Source of the DNA: Taeniopygia guttata
Lineage: Eukaryota; Chordata; Aves; Passeriformes; Estrildidae
NCBI RefSeq assembly: GCF_048771995.1
Contig: NC_133027.1
Coordinates: 102,360,501-102,424,500, forward strand
Direction: 5' to 3'
Length of the DNA stretch: 64,000 nucleotides
Part shown: piece after piece, positions 53,630-64,000 of the stretch
Layout of the letters: each line of letters starts with the position of its first letter
Position numbering within the stretch: position 1 is the stretch's first letter
The notes under the pieces: generated by a model
The model's database searches: none
Told to the model about the DNA's origin: nothing
What the model saw: only the letters and a program-made list of their open reading frames with translations
Program-made: the position numbers and the translations under genes

Positions 53630-56600
53630 TTATTTAAGAAGGCTGTCTCTGGGTAGGAGGCAGGGATAGCCTTCCTCTTGCCAACTAACTAACTTCCAAA
53701 CCCACAAATTCAACCTCATGATGAGCGCATGTTGAAGTGGGGCTCTGTGTCCAGGGCAATCCTCTGATAATGGCCCAATTCACCAGGAAGCAGCATGAGT
53801 GCCAGGTCCAGGCTGCAGTGTCAGGGTAACTGTTCTCATCCTTAGTCTCTCCTGTCTCTCCTGCTGTTGGTCCAGTGTATGATTGCAGTGAGCTGACCAT
53901 GGCCAGCTGCCAGATGCCCATCCAGCCATCCCCTTGCTCCCCTCCTCAACAGGTCAGTGGGAGGAAATAAGATTAGAAAAACTCATGGGGCAAGATAGAA
54001 GTGGGAGTATCACTTACCAGTTACTGTTATAGGCATAGCAGACTCGACCTGGGGACAATTAATTGATAATCTATTACAATATATTGGATAGTGAGGAAAA
54101 AAAATAAGACAAACCAGCGCCTTCTCCCCCTCATTTTTCACAGGCATAACTTCACTCCCAACTTCTCTGCCTCTTTCCTCATAAGGTGGTGCAGGGAGTG
54201 AGAAATGAGAGTTGTGGTCAGTCTAGAACAGTTCCTCTCAGATACACGTTCTTCCTCATTCCCTTGCTCTGGTGTGGGTGCTCTCCATGACCTGCAGTGC
54301 TGCATGGGTGTCTCCACAGAGGAATCTCTGCTTTGGTACCTGTGCCACCTCCTTCTCACACCTGGGTGCCTGCAGGGCACCTTATAATTTTCCTTGCACG
54401 CTTTCCCTGAGGTGCCACCATCTGTGGAGTGTGTGGAGTTCAGCTGTACCCTGGGATGGGTCCGCTAGGGGGAGAGGGATGTTTGAGGGGGATCTTTATC
54501 AACTGTGTGCACGGCCAGGGTTGGAAATCCTCGTCCTTCAGAGGTCACAACCAAGTCAGTCCCTCTCTGGCTTCTCCTGGTCAGTTGTTACCCCAACAGT
54601 CAGTGGGGGTTTCCCAGGTCTGAGGACCAGGAAGGGAGGGTGGTTTTTTGCGGGGGGTGAAAAAAATGGCAGCAAGAGAGAAGCTCTTGAACAGAAGTAT
54701 TTTAGGGGAAAGCAGGGAGGAGGCATGTGTGCCTGGAGGAAGGCAGGGACTGAGGCGTGTTGGATTTCCTGAAGCTGTGGGATGTGGGAAGCGCTGTGGG
54801 TGACAGACTTGGACGAGGGTGAGGAGATGGCCCAGGAGAAGTGTCGGCCCCGCTGCGGGAAGGGGCCCTCCCTGGTCCTGAGCAGCCACGGGCAAGCTGT
54901 GTCACAGCTCCAGAGGCAGTGAGGCTGTGCTCACACCTGGGCAGTGCTGCTGTCCCACCTGCAGCCACTGAAAGCACCAAATACCCGTTCACCGCCTTTC
55001 TTCTGACTGTGTTTTACCTAAGATATGCAGAGCTTTGCTGTTTTTCTTCCTAATTAACGATTCATCAAGACAGCTGCAGCTGAGCATGGTTTAAAGTAAC
55101 ACGTTAACTTGGGCTGCTGTTGAAGTTTTGCAGATGGTTGCGTTTTGTAACAGATACCAACATGAACCAGACTTGGATCCAAATACCTCCCAGCTTTTAG
55201 ATCTGCATCCTTAATGTTCAGAACACTTCTTCTTAATCATTAGTAAACTAGACTATTAAAAATGGCATCAAAGTATGGCCATGAGCGAGAGGTTTTGTCA
55301 GAGTGGTTTAACCTTGGCAGCTTTAGAGCCAAAGCTTTGAATAAAGGAGAAATTCTAGGGTAAATGTAAATAACACACGTCTGGAGGCTTAGCTGTCTCT
55401 TGTCCAGAAATGCCACACCTTGTAATTAAAGAAGAGGCTGTTAGTATGTGACACAGGAATGCAGAGGGTGTGGACCATCTCAGATTTACAGGCTATCTAG
55501 TTTATGAAAGAGACTAAATACTGTTTAGTGTTACAAAGGTGGTAAAACCTTTGTTCAGCATTGCCCCAAAAACCTGGCAAGCCTCTGATGGGAAAACACT
55601 TTGCCAGTAAGATCTTGCTAGAAAAAAACATCTGTAGGAAAAATTCAGTAGGGAAACTCCAGCAGCTTCTGAAATGACTGCTTTTCTTCATGCACTGCAA
55701 CAGGATAATGATGTATAGGCTGCATGTCAATGTGTGTGTGCAAGTTGCCTACTGTGAACTGGAAAGTTTGACTGAGTATTTTAATTTAACTTTACAAGTA
55801 TCCATTAAAATCAAAGTACGCGAGTCAATTTTAGTGCCAAAATAAGTGCAAGAGAAGCATTTCAGTAAGTGAAAAACAGTAGCTGTGATGCAGATCTGAA
55901 TGCAAGCACAGGGCTGAGGAAATAATTTTGGTCTTGTCCTTTGCAGTGAGCTGCTATACCTCAGGATATTTATAGCTTTGTAGAATAATGAATATTAACA
56001 CTTGTCATGTCACATCCAAAGTGTCATGTTAAAAAAGGGATTTGAACTCTAGAGATTAATGCGGTAAAAATTTTGACAACACTTGGTTCCAATGAAAGAA
56101 AGGCTTTGAGTTAACCATAAAAGGCCCAAAATGGAAAAGGACCGTCCCTGCCCCCCCACCAAGACCACCATTGTGACTCTCTGCTTCCCACCTTTGTGTC
56201 CACATCTGAGATCTGGGTAAGGCTCCTATATCCTTCTACAGGTCACTTGAAACATCTGTCATTAAATCTGGTGAGTGTTACCATGGGTTTGGTACTCATG
56301 CATGGGCTAGAGAAGAGAATCAAATGTGTTAACAGGGTACCAGGAAATAATCAGAGACCTTCACTTGCACAGCTGTGTTCACAAGAAGTTTTCATTAGGT
56401 CTCCTGCAATGAAGGCAAACTGAAGACTTTTGATTGCCTGACTTTTTTGCCAGGTGGATATGCTGTCTTTTTCATTCTTGCGTAGGCAAAAGTTTCACTT
56501 TTCTGAAAGAATCACAGAAATCCCCTTCTCTAAAGGCAATTAGACTTTAAATGGGATAAAGAAACATTAGCTACAGTGCTCAGAGTGAAGGGGAAGCAGC

Positions 56601-59600
56601 TGATTCAGATATCTAGAGACTGGAGGGCACCATTATAATTCAAAGCTTGACCTTCAGTTGGATGGTGTTTCCCTAGTCCCACTAGGACTGGATTTGGTGG
56701 TGTCAATACAGACACACTATTGTGAGACCAGATTTTGCCCAGCTGCTACACGGGCACAAAGAGCTGAGAAAGCTGCAGGGAGCCTCTTCGTTGTGTGTTC
56801 CTGGACAGCGGCCAACCTACCATCAAAGGTTGCTCATTCCTTGAAAAAAGCACAGGGCTTGCTCCATCCCCCAGCAATGCCATGACTGAAAGGTGTTCCA
56901 AGAGAGTTGGAAAGGCTATTTCCAGTGCCCTAGTTTGTGGGCTGGAAAGAGTTTCAAGGTGGGCTGGAAATGGAAGTCTGCAGTGACACAGAAGATAAGC
57001 AATGCCTGAATGGGAGGGTGTGGAAAACCATCTCCCAGGGACAAGCTGTGAGGCATGATAGAGCTTTTAATGAGTGAGCTGTCATCAAATGTCTAGTAAT
57101 CTTTAGCAGTGTGTTTCCTTATGCCTTTAATTTTTGCATGCATTTGCAAAAACTCCTGAAACTCATCTATAAGCTGGTCTGCCTCTGACCAGCACAATTC
57201 TTTGTGTGTCTGTGTAAGTTTTCTGCAAATACACCCCAATTCTTATGTAAAAATTCCATGGGAAAATCCAGGAATGACTGCATAACTGATTTGGTATGGC
57301 ACTGGGCTTTAATTGTTTTCAGATTTCAGTTTTCAAGGCCAAGAAACCAGAACCCTAAGTAATGTTTCATTTCTATCCCTCTGCAAACTGAGTCTCTGTG
57401 GAATGCACAACTGTAGCACTCAACACTGTATATAGAAAAGCACTTCCAGTGTCCTGCAGATGTCTGCTCAGTAGCTTCCATATGGCAAATTACTAGTTAT
57501 TGGACCAGACTCTGCTCATGCTTGTGCAATTCTGTTGCAGTTGGCGAGAAGGTAATGCAATCACAGCTCGATATGGCCCGTTGGGTCAAATAAACTCTCT
57601 GCATACTTGAGTGGGGGTTTCAAGTTGAATAATGTTGCTGGAATATTTTCCATCCCTCGCTCATGCTGGTGCAGTCCTGCCTTGCAGAGCAATTGAAAAG
57701 TTTATGGGTTTGGGAATAGGTTAAGGGTTTTCTGCCACCTGAGTGCTGGGCAAGGATGGAAACTCTTGGATGTTCCTGGCACAGGAGATGCCTTTATTGG
57801 CCCAGTGCAATAAACTGGTGGTCTTAGTGAGGCAAAGAACCAGATAATTATAGAAACAAAGTCTTCCTCCAGAAACTGTTCTCCCTGTCAAAGCTGAAAT
57901 ATTTTGGCAGGGGCAGCTTCCTCAGTGTCTCTCAAACTCTGTATTTTTTGTGGCTTAAGAGAACACTGCATTCACTCAGGCGTTCGAGCCACCTAATTCC
58001 ATTCTGTTTTCTATTTATAATATTTTCCATGTTGGTTTTTTTTGTGAGACTTCTGTGTGTATGTCTGAAATAAAGACCAAAATTTGATTTTACACTCTGC
58101 AACCCAGTCTTGCCAGTACTGGTGTCTGCACAACCTGGCTCCATGCCAACTTGGTTTCATACTGGTTGCACTAAGATTTGAGGAGGGTATGTTTTGTGAT
58201 GGTGCTGAGTGATGGCTGGAAATTGTTTCTTACATTCTAAACTTCAGGCTTCAGGTGAGTTGCACCTACCTGGTTCAGGTCAGGCCCAACCTGACAAAGC
58301 CACCTGAATGTCCACCTGAGGATACCCTGAGCTTTAGAGATCCTCCATATTTAATAAAAAACTTTTCAGTAAACCAAAGTTTTGTCAATTTCGAAAAGAT
58401 GAATTTGACCTAAAGTTTTTAGATAGGTACTACAGTTGAAGAAGAGTTCAAGCAAGGCTTTAGGATACTGGCTAGATAAGGCAGAAACACAGTGATGCTA
58501 ACTTGTCCACTTTTGCAGTGGGCACACATAAGTAAGATGATTTGTTCTTTTGGCTACCTTGTTTTGGTTTGCAATTTGCAAATTGTGTTTGTAGCTCAGC
58601 TAATTTGGAAATGGCAGGAAACTGCAGTCTAGTTATGAAGAGACACTTGCCATCTGCAGTCTAGCAGTACTTGCCAGCTATATGTTTAGGACACAGCACT
58701 CTAGGCAACAGTGGTATCATCTGACCCCAATATATCTATTTCTCAGTTTATAGTGTTGTAAGCATGTCAGAGTAACTCTCAAACACGGCACATTTTGAAA
58801 CAAGTAAATTATAGCACTAATCTAATCTAATGCCCGATTTTGTTTTTCTGACCTACTTAATTTAAAAAAGCATCTAAAAATGGAAATGCTGTTTAGTTTA
58901 ATGTGAAGACAGAACTAGCTTTTTTTTTCCTCTCAACATCTGTGTCCAGAAAGGAAGAAAAATCCTGTTTTGACTGGCCTTCCTCCATCAGTCTTTTTTA
59001 AATTTTTTTTTTATTTCTTGTCTAAAGCAAAGTAAGTTACATAAACATTCCACCTCTTTCCATAAATTGGCTTTAGTTTCTGAACAATAGAGTTACTGTG
59101 AAGAGAAGAAAACCACAGACACACCCCACAACTGTTGGTCACACAGCCAAAGAGAACTAAAGACACATTCTTTGAAAGTACCAAAAAGGAAATCCATGGT
59201 CTTAAGGCAAGACCTTTTATGTTATGTTTGGAAATGTTTCTCATTTCTCTCTTTCTTCTCCCACCCCCTCTTCTGCTTTAGCTTTCTTAGTTCAACATGT
59301 TGGAGGGAGTGAAATGGCTCTAGACAGAACTTTATTCTTTGTCAAGATGTGTTGATAGTATTTGTCAGTAGTCACTAACCTGAGATGGGATAGTGAAAGA
59401 AAACTGAAAAGTGGGACTTTAGAAAGAGGAAAGAAAACATGTTACTAATAATGCCTTTGAGGCTTCCTCAATATAAAAAAAAACCAAAACTTCACTTGCA
59501 AGAAGAGAGAGGCTAAGACAGAAATCCCTGTTTAAAGCTGATAGTTCTCAGTTGTAAAAGTAATAATTCTCTTCAGAGAACAATAATTCTGTAGAAATGT

Positions 59601-59840
59601 TTGTTTGCCTCTCTGAAGCATCTCAACACGCTTTCCAAATGGGAATTGACCCCCATCAGAGCCTGTGTTCCCCAGCTGGGCAAGCCAACGCACTAGGAGG
59701 TTCGATGGCCCTGTGAGAGTCACGCTACAGCAATAAATACACCCTGAATTACTCCCCTCTGCTGTATACACCAGCCTGTGCAGCCTTCTAAACACTGAAT
59801 ACCAAGTGGTTTGGCACTGGCTGTTGCTATTCCCTCTTGG
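53630..59840. other. intergenic DNA, presumably SERTAD4-HHAT interval
   Basis: No gene was recognised. A GC-moderate area at 54,250-54,990 holds overlapping ORFs of up to 166 codons on the + strand and about 100 on the minus strand, none resembling a known protein. The rest is AT-rich with only short ORFs. Confidence 0.65.
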
Positions 59841-59849
59841 AGGCTCTGG

Positions 59850-60565
59850 GATTATGATCTCAATGAAGGCAAAGTTGCCGCTGATCTTAGCGGGAGTTAA
59901 GCAAGCGTAAAGTCAGCAGAATCCCGCAGGCACCAGGAGCGCGCAACAAAGCGGCGCCCATAAATCAGCGACAAGGTGTCTGCCGGCCCCCCGCCCGCTG
60001 CCATGTGCTGGGGACACCGCGGCAGCGCTGCTCGCAGCTGGGACACCCAGATGCTCTCCAGCCAGCGAGGGGCACGGCGGAGCTGCCAGCCCCCATTCCA
60101 GCCTCCCCCGGCAGCTCCAGCTGAGCTGCCCCGCTCTCCCGAGGGATGCCAGCCCCCTGCCCACCGGCAGCCCCCTGCCCACCGGCAGCCCCCTGCCCAC
60201 CGGCAGCCCCCTGCCCACCGCCACCCCTGCCCACCGGCAGCCCCCTGCCATCGCCACCCCTGCCCACCGGCAGCCTCTGCCCATCGCCGCCCCTGCCATC
60301 GCCACCCCTGCCCACCGGCAGCCCCCTGCCCACCGGCAGCCCCCTGCCATCGCCACCCCTGCCATCGCCACCCCTGCCCACCGGCAGCCCCCTGCCACCG
60401 ACACCCTCCCCAGCTGCGGCTCTTCCATCCCTGCACTTCCATCCCCAGCCAGGAGCAACAGCCGAATTATCCGCCAGCAGCGTGCCCGCGCTTCTGAGCG
60501 CATCCCTGCGCTACCCAGCACGTTTTGTGCAGGAAAGCAGCAGAAGGGAGCAAATTTTATGCCGT
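59850..60565 (+). promoter_or_regulatory. GC-rich island with minisatellite, possible promoter or first exon
   Basis: GC-rich, CpG-containing DNA (GCGCGCAACAAAGCGGCGCC near 59,939) surrounds a minisatellite and ends near CCGT followed by GTAAGG at 60,566, a usable splice donor. In the human gene order the next gene is HHAT, so this could be its non-coding first exon or promoter. That is inference from position only; no HHAT coding sequence is present. Confidence 0.25.
60150..60405. repeat. GC-rich minisatellite, 18-bp and 15-bp units
   Basis: The array is built from CAGCCCCCTGCCCACCGG (18 bp; several near-identical copies from 60,150 to about 60,221 and again near 60,320-60,350) mixed with CCATCGCCACCCCTG (15 bp). 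Both unit lengths are multiples of three, so several frames stay open on both strands through the array (for example a Pro-rich frame on + and a Gly/Arg-rich frame on -). The complementary strand carries GGG and GGGGG in every 18-mer, a G-quadruplex-prone pattern. A coding role is not supported by any recognisable flanking protein sequence. Confidence 0.92.
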
Positions 60566-60620
60566 GTAAGGGAGAAAACAAAATAGCAGTTCTTCTACCA
60601 GCATACTGAGACATTTCAAC

Positions 60621-60656
60621 GCCATTGGGCTGCCTAAAATACACGCTGTATATAAG
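60621..60656 (+). promoter_or_regulatory. candidate CCAAT/TATA promoter motifs
   Basis: GCCATTGGGC (an inverted CCAAT box) is followed about 20 bases later by GCTGTATATAAGCTG, a good TATA box, on the 3' side of the GC-rich minisatellite block. The order and spacing could serve a + strand start near 60,680. No gene can be attached to it. Confidence 0.25.
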
Positions 60657-61429
60657 CTGCTTCCAGACCTCCAGTTTAAGGCAGAATGCAAACAAAGGAG
60701 GATAAAAAAAAAAGCAGAATTATAATCTCTTCTATGCTATTAAATCCAGATTTATACAGAAGCTAACTGGTTTTAGATCCTGCAGTGACTGGTAGTTGCA
60801 GTACGCAGCATGTGGACTGAAAAAGGTTAATTTTTTCCTTTTGCCTGCCAAATAATTTCTCTGCTCCACCCTTGGTGTCCAACTTTCCTATCCCTGAGTC
60901 AGTGTCTGAAGTCAAAACAACCAGCTGGGCCTCACTGAATCTTTTACTGTGGGAAGGCTCAGCTCAAAATGGCTGCATTGTTTCTCTGTAATCTTATCTT
61001 GACTGTTTAATATCCTCAGCAATTCACAGAATTTTCAGGATTGCGTTTTGGCCCTATGGGAAATGTTGACCTAGATAATGTAAAGTTTTTGCTCTTATAG
61101 GAGAAAATATTATGAAAAAGTAAACTATCAATTTACTATATTTGTTGATATAATTACCTACCACTTTTAGCAGAAAGATGCAGGATGTGCTATGTATATC
61201 CTTTTTATTTCCACAATAAGTCCTTAAATAGAGACTAAACTCTCTAGCATAAAAGACAATGTAGTGGAAATGTACCTGATATGAAAGAATGTGCCATTGT
61301 ACCTGTTATAAAGAATATGCCATATCTTCTAACTAAAAATAATTTGTCCCAAGATTTTCAAACCCCCTTACAAAACTACTCATGGGTAAAACATGCAGTA
61401 TCTATTACTTTCCAAATATTGTTATATAG

Positions 61430-61461
61430 GCCAAAAAAAAAACCCCAAAAAAACCCCAAAA
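61430..61461. repeat. A-run/C-run tract
   Basis: Three A runs separated by CCCC blocks (AAAAACCCC and AAAAAAACCCC types), giving short G-runs on the minus strand. Confidence 0.85.
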
Positions 61462-63585
61462 ACTGAGATTAAGACTAAGTTTACAGGACACAGGGAAATA
61501 TGAGAGCAAGAAGAAACATACTAATTTGGGGGATGCTGTTATGTTTTAGGAACACTTCCAAAATGTTCGCTATTGAGGTACAGTAAACAAAGGCCATGTT
61601 TGAAAAAAGACATGGGAGGCTCACCAAATGCAAGGAAATAGAAAATGTAGCTCTTCAGTATGAGTGGTGTGTTACATTTTGAAGGCTGGGAGGAAAGCTC
61701 TGGGAGTATTTGCCATGTGTTGAGCAAACCAGCGTTCTTCCCACTGAAGAGGCAATTTTTGTGGTACTAGCTAGTCCCACGGGTGCACTTCTTGGAACAG
61801 GTGTCAAGGCAGGTCTTGTGGGCTGACCTCAGCTTTGGCAAGGAAAACCTGAGGAGAATCCTGTTAGTACAGTTTTATTCTCAGCTGTGAGCTGAAGGCT
61901 AGAAATCCTGCCTTTGGTGGTGGTGCTTTTTGCAGTCCATTGCATGGTGAGGACCTGCTGGACAAATTGCTCATGTCTGCTGGGGATGGCGGTGGTCAGG
62001 CAGGCTGGAAAGCGAAACCAAGGCTTTTCTCAGCTCATGTGTGGAGGGTTGAGGGGTGCAAAGCCCTTAGGATTTGGTTGCTCTAAGCTATCTGATTTCC
62101 TCATTAAGAACTTGATGTTAGTGTAGTATCTGTGATGATTGACTTATGAAGTAGGAAAATCGCATTCTGGAGCAAGTCTGAAAAGCTCTGGTGCTTCTCA
62201 GTCATTACAGATGAATGAGTACTGCTGATAAGTCTTAGAGAAGTCAGCTGTAGCCTTCTGCTGCTAGACCTGGATCTCCAGCCTATGTCATTTCATAGTA
62301 TTACTCCTGTGTATGGTCATTTTTCATTGATAAGAACTCTTTGTCTATGGGACACCTGTACTGTACTCTGTATTGTAACTTGTATTTGACAGTGCACACT
62401 TTGTAATCTAGCCTTGGGGATAGGTGCTCAGGTCTTGAGATATCTGATGACTGGGTAATCTTTTGTGTGTTCAACTTGGAGAATTAGGCTATAAGCATCA
62501 TTGATACATAATGAATATACTTATGTATGTAAATTAGGTATCTGCTGTTAAACATGTGTCTGTGAAAGAGCTGGTCCTCCCATTTAGGGTTTTTCCCCCT
62601 CAAGGAAAGGAACCCATTTTTGAAAACATAGTTATCAGGATATATCCAGTTCAAGTTTTCATTAGTACTTAGTGTGCATGAAAAATTACCCCTGACTCAT
62701 TTCTTTGCAATTCAATGTTTGCACTGCTCTCTTCCCCAATACTTGTGAGGGGATCCCTCCTCACCAGCCACAAATTCAAAAGATCAACTGTGTTGCAATT
62801 GCATAAAAAAGGAATGTTTCAATTGTAACCACAGCAAATGATAGCAAGGGCTGTGTTGCTGATCTATACAAAGAATGTTAAAGCTCTTCTCGAGCTATTT
62901 GCTTTGGCGTTATCCATGGCACTGCCCTTGGGCATGGCGTGAGGAACTTGCCGGCGCCATAGAGGCAATACTTGGGTTTTTGGCTTTCTTAGAAGCAGTC
63001 TGCCAGACATATCCCAGTGATTGTGCAACTGAGAATTCAAACAGATTAGACATGTGTTTTTTAGTGAAATTGGAAATGAGGAGATCAGTAAAGACAGATG
63101 CTGCATTATGCATAAAAATCTGCAACTTGGTTAAATTTGAGTTTCACATGACAGTAGATTCACATGGTGATCTTAATAGATAAGAACTTTTCCTTTTATT
63201 GCTTTTTCCTACTTCTCCTGGTCTTTATACTGTAGTAGCCCTGAGCCTTCTTACGATCCAAATCCAAGCACTTCTCAGACCTCAATTCATACAAGGCCCT
63301 GTATTCATAACAAGGCTTTATCAGTTTGTGTAGTCCTTAAATCAAAGTAGCCCACCATAAAAATTACAGCAACAGGTAAACCCATGGAACTTGTCTGCTG
63401 GCACAAAATCACAGCTCAAGGGCATGTTCCACCCTGCAGATATGTGAGGTAACTGGGCACTCTGACAGTATTAGGAAGGAGGTTGTGTGAGGGCCTCCGG
63501 GTTATCATACTACTGAAAGATACACTTAAGACCATTGCTTCTAGTCAAGGCAGATCTGTGTTTGTATTGCTTTGCAGCTTCTCAA

Positions 63586-63632
63586 TAAAAAAAAACCCAA
63601 AAAAACCAAAAAACCCCCAAAACAAAAAACCC
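63586..63632. repeat. A-run/C-run tract
   Basis: Alternating A-runs with CCC, CC, CCCCC and C blocks over about 45 bases, like the tract at 61.43 kb. Its origin is unknown, possibly a degenerated A-tail. Confidence 0.85.
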
Positions 63633-64000
63633 TCCATCTTTCCTAGTGCAAAGTTGCAGCCTAGTATAGAAATATTCATGTAGGCAAACATCCTTATCTT
63701 TTTGAAAAGTGCTGTATTTGTGATAGGCTGTGGCCCAGTCTTGAATAGCTACCTGGACTCCTGATATCAAAGCTGCAAGAGATACGCTTCCAAGTGAATC
63801 AGAAATATTATTTTTAAGCTAAATGATGCAAAAATATCCTTATGTAGTTTATGATGCCATTAAAACTTTACTCCATTTCTTTGTTAGTTACAGCAGGCAA
63901 GTTTGTGATGCCCTCAGCTGTAGGATAATCTGCTTGTATTCATTTCACTGTGTTCATTTTTCTCACAAGTATGTTATTTTCATTTGAGAGAGTTTATACT

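Larger units (their letters stand above)
60700..64000. other. intergenic or 5' intronic DNA at right edge
   Basis: AT-rich DNA without a recognised gene. It has two A-run/C-run tracts (61,430-61,461 and 63,586-63,632). A stretch at 62,875-63,183 is open in one + frame (102 codons) and two minus frames (71 and 80 codons) and contains CpG-bearing words (CTTGCCGGCGCCATAG), but it matches no protein I know. Confidence 0.6.

Noticed and set aside
59913..60695. 260-codon minus-strand ORF across the minisatellite
   Set aside because: The middle is pure repeat translation and the flanks show no known domain. It is more simply explained by repeat units in multiples of three. Kept only as a finding about the repeat.
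39000..64000. HHAT coding exons expected from human gene order
   Set aside because: I looked for the characteristic N-terminal and membrane segments among the open frames and recognised none, so HHAT is not annotated.

Overview
The window is vertebrate nuclear DNA, most likely from a bird. It holds split genes with GT..AG introns, one strong CpG island, long AT-rich non-coding stretches, sparse and very old retroelements (a CR1 tail, MIR-type SINEs and a probable L2/CR1-superfamily LINE fossil), and recurrent A-run/C-run tracts of a kind I associate with avian genomes. No bacterial gene, CRISPR array, tRNA or rRNA was seen. Bird rather than reptile or mammal is an inference from compactness and repeat content.

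Two protein-coding genes can be read, both on the + strand. The left edge holds the last two coding exons of a synaptotagmin-14-type gene (SYT14; 2451-2640 and 6909-7222) with its intron and 3' UTR. They encode a C2B domain lacking the acidic calcium ligands and ending in the WHTLLES tail. After about 25 kb of non-coding DNA comes the complete SERTAD4 gene: a CpG-island promoter at about 33.0-34.55 kb, a probable non-coding first exon, and coding exons 34107-34278, 34683-34798 and 37741-38496. The splice phases join exactly to give a 347-residue SERTA-domain protein. In human 1q32.2 the order is SYT14 - SERTAD4 - HHAT, so the 25 kb to the right (39-64 kb) is probably the SERTAD4-HHAT interval. 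No HHAT coding exon was recognised in it.

The non-coding DNA holds a compound CA microsatellite at 27.5-27.7 kb beside a small GC-rich patch with a consensus splice donor, LINE- and SINE-like fossils at 29.4-31.5, 42.5 and 50.9-51.1 kb, possible regulatory DNA at 46.1-46.7 kb, a perfect 14-bp-stem hairpin next to a T34 tract at 53.5-53.6 kb, and a GC-rich minisatellite at 60.15-60.41 kb whose unit lengths are all multiples of three. A CCAAT/TATA pair lies about 0.2 kb beyond the minisatellite.

The two genes are neighbours but not functionally coupled as far as is known: SYT14 is a membrane-trafficking C2 protein and SERTAD4 belongs to a family of nuclear transcription co-regulators. No clearly new biological system was found. 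The most unusual structures are the in-frame minisatellite with its nearby promoter-like motifs, and the hairpin/poly-T junction.
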